Notes: generated by a model from the sequence alone, not told the origin. Shown: positions 27,389-37,745, counted from the stretch's first letter. The stretch: 64,000 nucleotides of DNA from Seonamhaeicola sp. (GCF_028281565.1 NZ_JANQJQ010000037.1:1-64000), one strand, 5' to 3'. A program made the numbers and translations.

Positions 27389-29923
27389 TTATTGTATCGT
27401 AACCTGAACTGTATCGCCTTGTAATCCTTCGCCGTTAGCAACGATATCAACGGTTCCCGTTTGGTCTTTTGCCTGCACTATTAACAGAATCTTTCCGTTA
27501 TGGGTAGTGCCTTTATTCGATTGGAATTTCTCTATACTGTTTTTCCAGCCACTATCTACGCCTAATAACTTCGCCGCTCCATTAATGGTAAAGGTGATTG
27601 CTTTATTATCACTTTTAACCGGGTGTCCCTGGTCATCGAATAATTCCGCTACTACATGCACAACATCTTCGTTATTTGCTTTAATAGACGTAACATCGGC
27701 TGATAATACAACTTTAGAAGCTTTTCTGGCCGTAATAACTTTTGATTCTATCAACACCCCATCTTTAATGCCTTTGGCTACCAAAGTCCCTTCCTGATAA
27801 AGAATAGCCCATTTAAAAATGTGTCCTACGGTTTCGGATAACTTTTGTTTTCCTAATGATTGTCCATTCAGGAACAACTCTACAGTATCGCAATTAGAAT
27901 AAATTTCAGTTACAACCGTTTCGCCTTCCTGGTAATCCCAATGCTCGTTTACATCCTGCCACCTCCAGAGGTAATGTTTCCAGCCATCTTTCTTCTTTTC
28001 TACTAATTGCTCATTCTCAATTTTATAAAGCGATTTTTCAAGTGTTTGGGTAGCCATATGGATCATGGGGTCTTCGGTCCATAAAGACTTCATCATATAA
28101 TAAGACCCCTTAGGGAAACTTGCTGTATTGATCATGCCGGATGGTTGCACCCTTGTTGGCCAATCCTGCCTGATCTCTCCCATATAATCGGCTCCCGTCC
28201 ATAAGAAGGTCCCGGAAATAAAAGGTCGCTCCATAATAGCTTTCCATTCATGGTACTGGGCTACGTTTTCCGTACCCATAATGGGTTTGTCCGGATAGTT
28301 TTTATGTCCGTAATCATAAAGAACTCTTCGGTAACTATAGCCAACAATATCCAGGGCATCGGCATAGCCTGATAAGTGACTGGAGGATGGTAAAATACAG
28401 TTCGCTATTACAGGTCTTGTGGTATCCAGCTTTTTCGTCCATTTAGATAGTTTTTGGGCAGTCTCACCAATATCGTATTTCCCCCTGGGAAGGGTTTCCA
28501 TTAAATGCCTGATCTTTTCAACGGAATGCGGTGGCTCCGACCAGAAATAGTTTCCTTTCCAGCTCATATTATTGAAAAAACCTGTAGTGGCTGCATTTCT
28601 GGGATAAGTCCACTCAATTTCATTACCAATACTCCATTGGAAAATAGAAGGGTGGTTACGGTGACTTAACATCACATTGGTTAAATCTTTATGGGCCCAC
28701 TCATGAAAGTGCTCGCCATAACCCCTGGTAATGTAATCTGTACTCTTTTCTTCCCACCTGTTATATCGCTTGTCTTTAGGGTTATCCCATTCATCAAAGA
28801 ACTCATCCTGCATTAATAATCCCATTTCGTCACAAACTTCTAACAATACTTTAGATGCCGGGTTATGAGAACTGCGAATGGCATTACAGCCACCATCTTT
28901 TAAGATCCTTAATCGTCTTTTCCAAACGCCTTTTGGCACGGCGGCACCAACCAAACCCACATCGTGATGCAAACAGACGCCTTTGATCTTCATGTTTTCT
29001 CCGTTTAAGAAAAAGCCTTTGTCCGTATCAAATTTGATACTTCTGATTCCAAAACGGGTTTCGTAAGAATCGAAAAGGGCTCCATCTTTTTTAATTGTAG
29101 TAACCGCAGTGTACAAAGACGGACTGTCTATACCCCATAACCTTGGGGTTTCAATCACTACTTCCTGAGAAATGGCTTTGCTGCTTGTTTTGGTAACTTC
29201 AATATTTTGAGAAACCACGGCGACCTCTTTTTTATCTTCGTCCAGGAAGGTTGTGGTGACTTCCACTTCTTCATCCTGATCAAATGCATTTTGAACAGAA
29301 ACTTCAATGTTTACTTTGGCCTGCTCTTTTGAAACCTCCGGAGTTGTAACAAAGGTTCCCCAAACAGGAATATGTAATTTTTTATCGGTTATTAAGGCCA
29401 CTTCCCTGTAGATTCCTGCGCCTGAATACCAACGGCTATCGGCGTATCTGGAGTGGTCTATTTGTACGGCCAATACATTGTTTTTTCCGTCTTCTTTCAA
29501 ATATTTGGAAACTTCAAAGTAAAAAGGAGAATATCCGTAAGGGTGAAACCCTAATTGATGGCCATTGATAAAAATGGTGGCATTATTATACACACCATCA
29601 AACAATACATATACTAATTCATCCTTATCAACAGCTTTGTCAAACGTTTTGGTATAATAGCCATATCCTTTGCCTGGAATATAGCCTGTAGCCCAGGCGT
29701 CTTTTCCTAAAGATTCATCAAACTCGCCTTCTACAACCCAATCGTGAGGAATGTTTACTTTTTTATATTGACTTTCTTCAATTTGGCTGAATTCAACTTC
29801 CTTTTCACTTAAGAAGAAATTCCAATCCAAATTAAAGTTAGCTTCCTGTATCGGGTTCTCAGCTTTTGTACAAGATAACATCAGGAAAGATAGGATCCCA
29901 ACAACTAAATACTTTTTACTCAT
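27389..29923 (-). CDS. Glycoside hydrolase family 2 lipoprotein
   Basis: The 844-residue protein has a lipoprotein signal ([18 protein letters not shown]), a GH2 sugar-binding domain (about 30-195), an immunoglobulin-like domain, and a TIM barrel (about 300-620) with the acid/base Glu in SIGNEIEW and the nucleophile Glu in [14 protein letters not shown]-terminal DUF4982- and Big-like domains follow. Family members are beta-galactosidases, glucuronidases or related enzymes acting on polysaccharide side chains. The lipid anchor suggests the periplasm or cell surface. The ATG at 29923 is chosen because it starts the signal peptide; an ATG 24 bp upstream is possible. The gene stands apart from any SusC/D pair. 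Confidence 0.93.
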   Translation of the reverse strand: MSKKYLVVGILSFLMLSCTKAENPIQEANFNLDWNFFLSEKEVEFSQIEESQYKKVNIPHDWVVEGEFDESLGKDAWATGYIPGKGYGYYTKTFDKAVDKDELVYVLFDGVYNNATIFINGHQLGFHPYGYSPFYFEVSKYLKEDGKNNVLAVQIDHSRYADSRWYSGAGIYREVALITDKKLHIPVWGTFVTTPEVSKEQAKVNIEVSVQNAFDQDEEVEVTTTFLDEDKKEVAVVSQNIEVTKTSSKAISQEVVIETPRLWGIDSPSLYTAVTTIKKDGALFDSYETRFGIRSIKFDTDKGFFLNGENMKIKGVCLHHDVGLVGAAVPKGVWKRRLRILKDGGCNAIRSSHNPASKVLLEVCDEMGLLMQDEFFDEWDNPKDKRYNRWEEKSTDYITRGYGEHFHEWAHKDLTNVMLSHRNHPSIFQWSIGNEIEWTYPRNAATTGFFNNMSWKGNYFWSEPPHSVEKIRHLMETLPRGKYDIGETAQKLSKWTKKLDTTRPVIANCILPSSSHLSGYADALDIVGYSYRRVLYDYGHKNYPDKPIMGTENVAQYHEWKAIMERPFISGTFLWTGADYMGEIRQDWPTRVQPSGMINTASFPKGSYYMMKSLWTEDPMIHMATQTLEKSLYKIENEQLVEKKKDGWKHYLWRWQDVNEHWDYQEGETVVTEIYSNCDTVELFLNGQSLGKQKLSETVGHIFKWAILYQEGTLVAKGIKDGVLIESKVITARKASKVVLSADVTSIKANNEDVVHVVAELFDDQGHPVKSDNKAITFTINGAAKLLGVDSGWKNSIEKFQSNKGTTHNGKILLIVQAKDQTGTVDIVANGEGLQGDTVQVTIQ

Positions 29924-30089
29924 TTTGAATATTTTTAACAATAACAAAGATGGGCATTTTGTATTTAATAACGGTGCTAACGGTATAGATTTGAACTAGA
30001 CATTTCCTATACTAACAAGGGATATACCCTTAAAGAAGTAAATCTCTAAAGAGGTTTTTATTTTTTAGTTCAAAATTGAAAAATGAAAC

Positions 30090-31718
30090 TTAAATTTTAA
30101 TCACTTTATGGATTTCTTTTTTACCACCGGCAAGGACTTCAAAAAAGTAAATGCCGCTACTGTATTTGGATAAATTGACACTCGCTTTACCGTCAATAAC
30201 TTCGCTTGTTAGGTCCACTATAGGAACCCCGGAAGCATTATAAATCCTGAAACTTACATTCTCAATGGGGTCAATACTTGACATATTGATGATATCTCTA
30301 ACCGGATTTGGGTATAGTAACCAGTTTTTATTACCCGCATGAGGATCATTATTGCTGGCAGTACAATTCTTTGAAACGTCAAATTCAGCTCGTAATATGT
30401 CCTCAATTTTTAAGTTGGTAAAACTATCGTTAAGGGAATGATTGAAAAACGTATTGTCTATGATATTGTTATCTGCTCCTAAAAAGTCCTGTAACAATGT
30501 GGCGAAGGTTTGTCTGTAATCATATTGCACCGTTTGAATTTGCCAGTTGTTACCCTCAACAGCTTCCGATAGGTTAGGGTTGATTCCGGTCATGCCTCCG
30601 GAAACAGGTTTTCCAAAAACGAACATAGGTGCTATTTCACCATGGTCTGTACCCAGGTTTCCATTTTCAGCGGCTTTTCTTCCAAATTCCGAAAAGGTTA
30701 CACTTACCACATCATCCGCTAAGTTTTGACTTTCCAGGTCTGTAACAAAAGCTTCCATGCTTTCTGATAGTTCCGTCAATAATTCGTGGTGCCTGCCTAA
30801 AACATCACCAGAAGCCTGTACCTGGGCATTGTGGGTATCAAAGCCACCTATTCTCACCATATAGATTCTGGAACCCAGATCCCCACTAATTAAGCGTGCT
30901 ACGGTTTTTAACTGGTCTGCCAGATCGGTATCCGGATAAGTAACATCGTTTTGGCCTTTGTTGAATGCCGTGGATATGGATTCGGCATAAATATTGGTTA
31001 AGGCATCCGTATTGTTTATAAAATCCAATTGTTTTCCATAATCCGAATCAGGAATATTTAAGGGCGGTTCACCACCTAAACCACTTATTATATTATAAAA
31101 GCCGGCAGGGTCTTGTCCTGTAATATTTAATGATAGACCATGAGCTTCTTCGGCATGAAATCCAAGGGAGGTTTTGTTAGAGCCAATCTCAACCGCTAAC
31201 GGGAAATTTTCCACGATCAAATCAGCATAGTATTGTTCCATAAAACGCCCCATCCAACCGGTATCTGCACCATTTAAAAGACTGTTGCCATCATTACCGG
31301 TGAAGTACAGATCGGTGGACTTAAAATGACTTTTATTCTGCGACGGATAACCCACGCCCTGAATAATTCTTAAAACCCCTTTGTCATAAAGTGATTTAAA
31401 GCCTAATAAAGCAGGGTTTAAACCAACCTGTTGCTCATCCGGAAGGGTTTCATCTAAAGCGATGTATTTGTTTGAACCGCTCTCAGGAACTTTTATAGTT
31501 GGTCTTAAAGTGCTGTAGGCGTCATATTGATTTAACGGAACCAGGCTATTTAATCCGTCATTGGCACCATCTAAATTTACCAGAACTAATTTTCTGCCAG
31601 ATAGGTCCGGACATTCAAAATAAGGCGTAAACGATCTTAATGCCGCTTGAATTTGAAAAGGTGTTAATCCAACAACTGAAGCTGTAGCCGATAGTTTTAT
31701 AAAATTTCTTCGTTTCAT
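30090..31718 (-). CDS. DUF1501 protein with type IX sorting tail
   Basis: The 542-residue protein begins with a Tat-like signal (MKRRNFIKLSATASVVGLTP) and contains a DUF1501 domain (sulfatase-like alkaline-phosphatase-fold region) at about 45-430, with LVLVNLDGANDGLNSLVPL, RIGGFDTHNAQ and SEFGRKAAENGNLGTDHGE. The last 80 or so residues form a type A secretion-system-IX sorting domain (LLYPNPVRDIINMSS...GIYFFEVLAGGKKEIHKVIKI). It is thus probably exported and attached to the cell surface. It is 13 bp downstream of the DUF1800 gene; the two families regularly occur as a pair of unknown function. Confidence 0.9.
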   Translation of the reverse strand: MKRRNFIKLSATASVVGLTPFQIQAALRSFTPYFECPDLSGRKLVLVNLDGANDGLNSLVPLNQYDAYSTLRPTIKVPESGSNKYIALDETLPDEQQVGLNPALLGFKSLYDKGVLRIIQGVGYPSQNKSHFKSTDLYFTGNDGNSLLNGADTGWMGRFMEQYYADLIVENFPLAVEIGSNKTSLGFHAEEAHGLSLNITGQDPAGFYNIISGLGGEPPLNIPDSDYGKQLDFINNTDALTNIYAESISTAFNKGQNDVTYPDTDLADQLKTVARLISGDLGSRIYMVRIGGFDTHNAQVQASGDVLGRHHELLTELSESMEAFVTDLESQNLADDVVSVTFSEFGRKAAENGNLGTDHGEIAPMFVFGKPVSGGMTGINPNLSEAVEGNNWQIQTVQYDYRQTFATLLQDFLGADNNIIDNTFFNHSLNDSFTNLKIEDILRAEFDVSKNCTASNNDPHAGNKNWLLYPNPVRDIINMSSIDPIENVSFRIYNASGVPIVDLTSEVIDGKASVNLSKYSSGIYFFEVLAGGKKEIHKVIKI

Positions 31719-31731
31719 AGTGTCGTAGCTT

Positions 31732-33369
31732 TTACATTAGTTGGAATTCTGCTGCATTAACCAGGGCAACTATTAGGGAGTCCAGCCTTGTTTTAACAGT
31801 GTTTTTGTCATCTTCACTATGCGTGTTTATATACTGTAACCAGGCTCCGGTCCAATAGTAATCATCAGCATTGCCAATTAAAAATGTTTTAAAGTAGTTA
31901 ATTCTATCTGTATCAACACTTTCGGGAAACATTAAATCAGTTAAACTGGAGACCAGTGTATTAGGGTCCTGAGCTGCATTGGCGTCTATTTTATTTTCTA
32001 CAAATAAAACGGTATCTAAATCGGCACGAATATAATTCTGAGTTAGGATAGCAGCTACCAGGGTATACCTTCCAATAATAGTATTGGACGAAAACCAATT
32101 TCTGTCAAACCCCGGTTCCTGATAATAAGCAGGATAACCGGCTACAGAGTCCGGATTATAAAATTCCATACCGGATGGCTGAAAATATCCGCTACTAATG
32201 TACCAATGGAAAAAGTTTCGGTAAAAATAAAGCGGTTCTGTTTCCGGATCCGGATATGTGATTTCAAATAATGAAAACACTTCACAAAGTAACTGTAACG
32301 GACTTTTTATAATAGCACCGATAATATTATCTGTAGCATCACTGTCGTCAGCATCATAAAAATGTTCGCTGGATAAGAGTGTTGTTACTACAGGTAAAAC
32401 GTCGTAATCATTGTTGATTAAAATTTCTGAAAGTGGCTCTATAATATCTGTTTCCGCTGTTTCGGTAATCTCGCTTTTTACAAAGTATTTATATAGTTTT
32501 CGGCAATATGCCTTAGCCGTTTCCTGTTGGGCAAAAACCATTTCAACAAAATCATCCAATTCATCAAACATTGTTTCGGCAGTACTTCTACCTGTAATGA
32601 CCTGATTATTAAAAGCACTTGAAAATGTTTTATCATTTGGGTCATGTTGATTTGCATTGGCATAGCCTATTGGTAGATTAGTATCCGGGTCTATATTGCC
32701 ATTTCTGTCCCATTGTTTTTTAAAACCGGAAAATACTTTGGCGGCCTGTTGTATATCTACTTCAGTGTAATTGGTGTAATTACCCTCACCAATTTGTTCG
32801 CCTTTTAAAATGGTGAATAATTCCAAATACTCTCTTGCGTAGTTTTCGTTAGGGTTATTCTTGTTATTTTGTGTATTGTCCAAATAATCTAACATGGCAT
32901 TATCCAGTGTTATCTTTTTGGCTAACTCTTTTATGTTCCCTAAAGCATAAAAATCCAGTAAACGCATATGATCAAAGAAAAAAGGCGATAAACCTACTCC
33001 ATTATCTTTTGCAACTGTAAAACAAGTATGGAAAAAGAAGGACAGTTTATATTTTAAACTTACCTGATTAAAAGCATTATGCCACCACCATGCGGTAATG
33101 TAAGCCCGTTTTCTAAACTGACCATCAAATGTGTTAGGATGTTCCGTTGAAGAGGTCCAATAACCGTCGGGCGCTTCAGTTGGAAGCGGGTCATAAGGTT
33201 CTGCTAAAATGTATGGAACATTAGTTGTCAGGCTATTAACTGCGTCTATGGCTGACATCCCCACAAAGGTGTCCAGCTGCTCTTTTGTATAGTTAAAAGT
33301 AGCTCTTCTAAGTAAGTGTTTAGCTTTCCTTAAATCTAAATTTGAACTAAGCGGATTTAGTGAGGCCAT
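31732..33369 (-). CDS. DUF1800 family protein
   Basis: The 545-residue protein matches DUF1800: the N-terminal AKHLLRRATFNYTKEQLD, the central NPNENYAREYLELFTI and DIQQAAKVFSGF, and the C-terminal part SPLQLLCEVF. No clear signal peptide is seen at the start MASLNPLSSNLDLRKAK. The family's biochemical role is not known; it is nearly always encoded next to DUF1501, as here. It lies about 100 bp downstream of a TonB-dependent receptor, and the two may share a transcript and export or bind a common substrate. Confidence 0.9.
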   Translation of the reverse strand: MASLNPLSSNLDLRKAKHLLRRATFNYTKEQLDTFVGMSAIDAVNSLTTNVPYILAEPYDPLPTEAPDGYWTSSTEHPNTFDGQFRKRAYITAWWWHNAFNQVSLKYKLSFFFHTCFTVAKDNGVGLSPFFFDHMRLLDFYALGNIKELAKKITLDNAMLDYLDNTQNNKNNPNENYAREYLELFTILKGEQIGEGNYTNYTEVDIQQAAKVFSGFKKQWDRNGNIDPDTNLPIGYANANQHDPNDKTFSSAFNNQVITGRSTAETMFDELDDFVEMVFAQQETAKAYCRKLYKYFVKSEITETAETDIIEPLSEILINNDYDVLPVVTTLLSSEHFYDADDSDATDNIIGAIIKSPLQLLCEVFSLFEITYPDPETEPLYFYRNFFHWYISSGYFQPSGMEFYNPDSVAGYPAYYQEPGFDRNWFSSNTIIGRYTLVAAILTQNYIRADLDTVLFVENKIDANAAQDPNTLVSSLTDLMFPESVDTDRINYFKTFLIGNADDYYWTGAWLQYINTHSEDDKNTVKTRLDSLIVALVNAAEFQLM

Positions 33370-33472
33370 ACTTTAATTTTTTTCAATGTAAATAATAATT
33401 CACTTTTACCGATAAAATGAATATAATATTCGACAAAATGCAATTTTTTAGACCGAAAATCTTTAAAAAAAG

Positions 33473-35818
33473 CTAAAAATGCACTCTAAAACTTACATTT
33501 GGCGTTAGGCCCAATGACTCATTTTGAACAGGTATAATCTCATCTTCAATAACGGTATAGTATTCATTGATAATGTTTTTCCTGTTTAAAACGTTCCAAA
33601 TCGAAGCTCCAATGGTAGCTTTCGAGGTCCTTGAGATATCAAATGAATAAGTAGCAGAACAATCTGCTCTTAAGTAATCTTCTAAATTTTCGGCATTAGG
33701 ACTTTGATAATTTATAATAACATTACTTTGATTGTTCAGATCAGCAGGATATGTTGTAGGCCTGCCGGAATTCCAATTTAGTCCGACAGCCAGTTTAAAA
33801 TTATTTTGTGTATAGGTTCCTGCAAAGGTAACAGCGTGCCTGATATCATTATTATTCGGAAATTCGTTGCCGTTGTTTAAATCCGGGAACAAATAGTTGT
33901 TTTTGCTAAAGGAGTATGAAATCCAGGTACTTATGATATCATCAAATTGTTTGTTTAGTAATACATCTACACCTTTGATTTCATAGCTGCCAATACTGTG
34001 AACAAATTGATATTGGTTCTGAAATCCCTGGCTTCTGGTTGTAATACCATCCACTTTTTTAATATAGGACTCGGCACTGATCAACAACTTGTTTTTGTTG
34101 TAGTGAATACCAGCCGAAATTTGCTTACTTTTTTGAACGGGAACAGGATAAATGGTTTGGTTTTCTTTTTCAACAACTTCCGTATTGTCGTTTGAAAGTA
34201 CCCAACGTCGTTTTTCAATGCCCAGAAAATCGTTTTGTAAGTCGATGATCTGTGATGTAAACTGACTTTTATATTCACCTAAAACTTCAAATCTGAAATC
34301 GTTTAAAAAGCGTTGACTAAAACTTAATCTGGGTTCAACAAAGGCCATTTCAAACTTATCCAGGTAGTTTAAACGAGCGCCCAGTTTTAACTTGGTTTGT
34401 GCGCCATAAGATAATAAAGCGGTCTCTCCGTAAAGCGAGTGACTCCTGACAACCTCTTTTATATAACGCCTAAAGCTTGGATTGTTAACATCTTCTAAAT
34501 TACTGATCCCCACTTCATTTAATTGGTAACCGCCATTAAACTTTAATTGATAATTATGCTCATAATTGATGTCAAGTTTTATAGCACGGTCATTTACCCT
34601 GTTCTCCTGAATTAACCGTTGATTATTTATAACATCATGGTTGGTAGCATCCAGATCGTAATTGGATGCGTAGACCTGTGCTGTGGTTGACAATTGATCT
34701 GTCCAATCTCTGGTATATGTAATTCCCAAAGATAGATTTTGTTGTGACAGATTACTGTTTAAAGCTTCGGTTCTATCATTGATAGTGGACTGTTCATCAT
34801 AATTAAACCTGTTGTTTATGTTTAAAAAGTGAAACCTTAGTCTGTCTTGTTCCGTAATATCATATAAAAACTTAGCGGTAACATCATAAAAATAAAACGA
34901 CTCATTTTGAGAGATCGAATTTCTGACGTTATTGCCAAAATCTGAATCTTGAAAAATACGTTTGAAGTACTGATCGTAAGTAGCGGTTTCAATTAAATCG
35001 GTCACCGAACGGCGCGACGAAATTTGTAACTCCGTTTTATCTGAAAGCGGAATTTTAGCAAATCCATCGGCATTAATCAGGTTTAAACCCAGTCCGGCTT
35101 TAAACTCATTATCGATATCATCCGGTAATTGCATGTCTATAATACTGGAAATACCATCACCGTATTTGGCACCGCTTCCGTTTTTATAAACGTTTATTTT
35201 TTTTGTGATATAAGGGTTGAATGCTGAAATAAGCCCGAAAAAATGACCGGATTGATACATTTTTATACCATCCCAAAGCAATAGGTTTTGGTCATGAGTA
35301 CCACCTCTGACATTGATGTTTGAAACGGTTTCATCTGTGCTTAAAACGCCCGGTAATGACTGTATGGTCTGTAAAACATCAGGTTCTATTAACCCGGGAA
35401 GAATACCAAAGTTTTCGGGTTTTATGGTGACAGATCCATCGTTTAATTTTGTTAAACCTGTTGTAAGGAAATTGGTAACAATGACTTCTTCAAGGGTTTG
35501 TATTCTAAAACTGGTTCTCTTTTTTTTTACAGGCTTTATAACTACAAACCTGTTGTCCAGCAGTTCAAAATCCAATTGGGTTTCTTTTTTAAGAATCCTT
35601 AAAGCGTCTTCTAAAGGTATGTCTTTGGAGGGTAACATAGCTTTTTTGTCTTTAACAGTTTTATCAGCATAAGAAAAGCTAATGTTGTATCGGTCTTCCA
35701 ATACACTTAAAACGGCTGTAAGTGATTGCTTTTCTTTTTGAACGGTTTGCGCCCCTAACAGAGTAACATTCAAAAAAAACAGTAAAATAAAAAGAGAAAA
35801 GAGTCTTTTTCTATTCAC
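33473..35818 (-). CDS. TonB-dependent receptor with STN signalling domain
   Basis: The 781-residue outer-membrane receptor has a signal peptide (to about residue 23), an STN domain (about 28-95: SLTAVLSVLEDRYNISFSYADKTV, LEDALRILKKETQLDFELLD), a plug (about 130-240: LQTIQSLPGVLSTDETVSNINVRGGTHDQNLLLWDGI), and a beta-barrel to the C-terminal aromatic residue (SFRVHF). STN domains pass ligand occupancy to a FecR-type anti-sigma factor, and such a gene overlaps its start by 8 bp. It is not followed by a SusD gene but by DUF1800/DUF1501. The substrate is unknown. Confidence 0.95.
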   Translation of the reverse strand: MNRKRLFSLFILLFFLNVTLLGAQTVQKEKQSLTAVLSVLEDRYNISFSYADKTVKDKKAMLPSKDIPLEDALRILKKETQLDFELLDNRFVVIKPVKKKRTSFRIQTLEEVIVTNFLTTGLTKLNDGSVTIKPENFGILPGLIEPDVLQTIQSLPGVLSTDETVSNINVRGGTHDQNLLLWDGIKMYQSGHFFGLISAFNPYITKKINVYKNGSGAKYGDGISSIIDMQLPDDIDNEFKAGLGLNLINADGFAKIPLSDKTELQISSRRSVTDLIETATYDQYFKRIFQDSDFGNNVRNSISQNESFYFYDVTAKFLYDITEQDRLRFHFLNINNRFNYDEQSTINDRTEALNSNLSQQNLSLGITYTRDWTDQLSTTAQVYASNYDLDATNHDVINNQRLIQENRVNDRAIKLDINYEHNYQLKFNGGYQLNEVGISNLEDVNNPSFRRYIKEVVRSHSLYGETALLSYGAQTKLKLGARLNYLDKFEMAFVEPRLSFSQRFLNDFRFEVLGEYKSQFTSQIIDLQNDFLGIEKRRWVLSNDNTEVVEKENQTIYPVPVQKSKQISAGIHYNKNKLLISAESYIKKVDGITTRSQGFQNQYQFVHSIGSYEIKGVDVLLNKQFDDIISTWISYSFSKNNYLFPDLNNGNEFPNNNDIRHAVTFAGTYTQNNFKLAVGLNWNSGRPTTYPADLNNQSNVIINYQSPNAENLEDYLRADCSATYSFDISRTSKATIGASIWNVLNRKNIINEYYTVIEDEIIPVQNESLGLTPNVSFRVHF

Positions 35819-36707
35819 GCTTTAAGATTATAGTATCGCCTGATTGACTATAAGTTAAATGTAAAGGCAAGGTAATAGATTTTAAGGCAACTTCAATACT
35901 GTCATGTGTAAAATTACCTGTGAATACCTCTTCAGAATCTACTCCAATTAAAGTAATATCAACATTGTACTGTCTTTCAAACTCTGCAATGACTTGTTTG
36001 TAAGGCAAACTTTTAAACTGGCTTTCGTTATTTAACCACGAAGGTGTTAAGCTGTTTTCTTTTTCTTTAGCAATCATTTTCCCATCGATAATTAAAAAAC
36101 TGTCACCAGGATTTAATTTTGTTTCTTGAGAATTAAAAGTAACGCCTACCAAACCTTCGTAGCAAATAACCTCAAAATAATTGTCCCTTTGTTTTACATT
36201 AAATTGAGTACCATAAACCGTTACGGTTCCTGTTTCTGTTATAACGTTAAAAGAAGAGCCCTTGGCAACCTTAAAAAAGGCCTCGCCCTGTAGTTCAACT
36301 TCTCTGTTGTTTTTCCATGAATTCTTATTGAATACCAAAACCGACTTTGCATTTAACGATACACTGGATGCATCCGGAAGCTCAACCGTAGTTTTTTGAG
36401 CCATGTCTGTGGTAATTGTAGTATCAATAGTTGTAGTGTAATAATAAAGGCTAAAACAAATGGCCAGAATAGCAGCAACACGCAGCAATGGTTTTATCCA
36501 ATGCGTCTTTTGCTTTTTATTGCTTCTAATAGTAGATAACACACTTTCAAGTTCTTTTGAAGCATCATATTCCGGAGCCTTAAACCCTTGTATATTGTTG
36601 TTTAACTTCACCAAATCATCATAGTCTTCAAGGTTTTTAAAGGCTTGAAGTTCCTGATCATTCAGATCGTTATTTAACCATTTTAATATTAAAGTTTCTC
36701 GTTCCAT
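35811..36707 (-). CDS. FecR-family anti-sigma factor
   Basis: The 298-residue protein has an N-terminal cytoplasmic part, one membrane segment (about 80-97, LLRVAAILAICFSLYYYT), and a periplasmic FecR domain (about 110-200: TVELPDASSVSLNAKSVLVF, VTVYGTQFNVKQRD) with a C-terminal DUF4974-like region (QVIAEFERQYNVDITL). It should hold the ECF sigma factor encoded upstream inactive until the STN receptor signals. The chosen ATG gives MERETLILKWLNN; a TTG 15 bp upstream is less likely. It overlaps the receptor gene by 8 bp. An array of heptad repeats separates it from the sigma gene. Confidence 0.93.
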   Translation of the reverse strand: MERETLILKWLNNDLNDQELQAFKNLEDYDDLVKLNNNIQGFKAPEYDASKELESVLSTIRSNKKQKTHWIKPLLRVAAILAICFSLYYYTTTIDTTITTDMAQKTTVELPDASSVSLNAKSVLVFNKNSWKNNREVELQGEAFFKVAKGSSFNVITETGTVTVYGTQFNVKQRDNYFEVICYEGLVGVTFNSQETKLNPGDSFLIIDGKMIAKEKENSLTPSWLNNESQFKSLPYKQVIAEFERQYNVDITLIGVDSEEVFTGNFTHDSIEVALKSITLPLHLTYSQSGDTIILKRE

Positions 36708-36790
36708 GATTCCTTTATTCAACTATATAACAATTAAGTTTTATTTTTTCCTACCCTTGTCATTTAATTTTTTTTCAAAAGCTTAAATTT

Positions 36791-36953
36791 CAGTCTTCAG
36801 TCTTCAGTCTTCAGTCTTCAGTCTTCAGTCTTCAGTCTAAAGTATACAGTACTCAGTATTTATTATTCAGATTCTGTCTTTATTCTATGCTCTCTATTCT
36901 TTGTTCTTAATACCTTGTACTTCAGTCTTCGCTCATTGGTCTTCGGTCACCTG
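36791..36953. repeat. Tandem heptad repeat between sigma factor and fecR
   Basis: Seven near-perfect copies of CAGTCTT run from 36791 to 36838, and degenerate 7-bp units continue with one slip near 36870 up to the stop codon of the sigma gene (units such as CAGTACT, CAGTATT, GGTCTTC). On the transcribed minus strand the unit is AAGACTG. All units point the same way, unlike the two-armed elements at 2288 and 2497. Copy number is likely to vary by slippage and would change the sigma-fecR spacing. Confidence 0.85.
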
Positions 36954-37472
36954 TCACAACTCCTGAATCTCCTCCCGCAATTTTTTCAAAGCGCCATAAA
37001 TCCGTTTTTCAACGGCTTTGGTAGATATGTCCAAAATATCGGCAATCTCTTTAAACCGTTTCCCTTCAACACGATTCATCATAAATGCCACACGTTGCGG
37101 TTCGGTTAAATTTGCCAGGGCTCTTTGTAGTTTATCATTATATTCCTTTTCACGCATTAAAAATTCAGGACTCTCATTGGTGCTCATTTTAGGTTTGGCA
37201 ATTTGTTGGTGCTTTAAAACCACTTTTTGGTGTGCCGCTTCATTCAACATTAAATTGTTAGCAGTAGTAAAAAGAAAACTTTTAGCCTTGTCCGGTGTTA
37301 TTTTAGAACAGTTTTCCCAAAGTTTTACAAAGGCTTCCTGTGCCTTGTCTTTTGGGTTTAGCAATTCTCCAAACTTATAATATAAAAAATTGTGTAGGTC
37401 TTTGGCGTGTTTATTAAATATAGATGAAAAAATATGCTCAGCACAAATATTGTCATGTAGTTGTTTACTCAT
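36954..37472 (-). CDS. ECF RNA polymerase sigma factor
   Basis: The 172-residue protein is an extracytoplasmic-function sigma factor with region 2 (about 20-85: HAKDLHNFLYYKFGELLNPKDKAQEAFVKLWENC) and region 4 (about 115-170: ALANLTEPQRVAFMMNRVEGKRFKEIADILDISTKAVEKRIYGALKKL). The ATG at 37472 is preferred because the upstream extension (to 37547) is not conserved-looking and runs into a palindromic repeat. It starts the sigma/FecR/STN receptor signalling set. The 3' end runs into heptad repeats. Confidence 0.94.
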   Translation of the reverse strand: MSKQLHDNICAEHIFSSIFNKHAKDLHNFLYYKFGELLNPKDKAQEAFVKLWENCSKITPDKAKSFLFTTANNLMLNEAAHQKVVLKHQQIAKPKMSTNESPEFLMREKEYNDKLQRALANLTEPQRVAFMMNRVEGKRFKEIADILDISTKAVEKRIYGALKKLREEIQEL

Positions 37473-37507
37473 GTTTGTTGGTAGTTGGTTGCACTCAAAA
37501 AAAAACT

Positions 37508-37565
37508 CCTCGAAGCTAAGCGTAGAGGTTTCCTTTAAAATTGTCATTCTCGCGAAAGCGGGAAT
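37508..37565. repeat. Composite palindromic element, second copy
   Basis: CCTC...GAGG (37508-37528) is followed after 11 bases by ATTGTC and a hairpin with near-palindromic arms ATTCTCG and CGGGAAT around CGAAAG (37546-37565). The order, sequence and spacing match 7130-7186. It lies in the divergent region upstream of the sigma gene. Confidence 0.65.
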
Positions 37566-37568
37566 CTA

Positions 37569-37621
37569 CGTAAAGAAATATTAACAGTAATCTATAATAT
37601 TAAGCATAATATTTCTTTACG
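37569..37621. repeat. Inverted repeat with 14-bp perfect arms
   Basis: CGTAAAGAAATATT (37569-37582) and AATATTTCTTTACG (37608-37621) are perfect inverted arms separated by 25 bp of A+T-rich sequence. The left arm directly abuts the composite palindromic element. It may be a miniature insertion or a regulator site for one of the divergent genes. Confidence 0.6.
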
Positions 37622-37637
37622 AAAATAAGGCTTTTTA

Positions 37638-37658
37638 GAATTTGGAATTTGGAATTTG
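37638..37658 (+). repeat. Three tandem GAATTTG heptads
   Basis: GAATTTG is repeated three times without gap upstream of the acidic lipoprotein gene. It is a further heptad run, with a sequence unlike the AGT/ACT families. Confidence 0.6.
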
Positions 37659-37745
37659 AGATTTTTTTTGAGTTGCAGGGTAGGAATTTTTAAAGTTAAA
37701 TTGTTTTATCACCAAAAAGCTATGTTGAACCCAAAATCAAATATC

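Noticed and set aside
35313-35672. Plus-strand reading frame of 119 codons opposite the TonB receptor gene
   Set aside because: It is antisense to the plug and STN region of a well-supported receptor and encodes nothing recognisable.
36791-36838. Tandem repeats as a possible CRISPR array
   Set aside because: The units are 7 bp and directly adjacent; there are no 25-40-bp repeats with unique spacers and no cas genes.
37018-37380. Plus-strand reading frame of 120 codons opposite the sigma factor gene
   Set aside because: It lies entirely within the antisense of a clear ECF sigma gene and has no recognisable domain.
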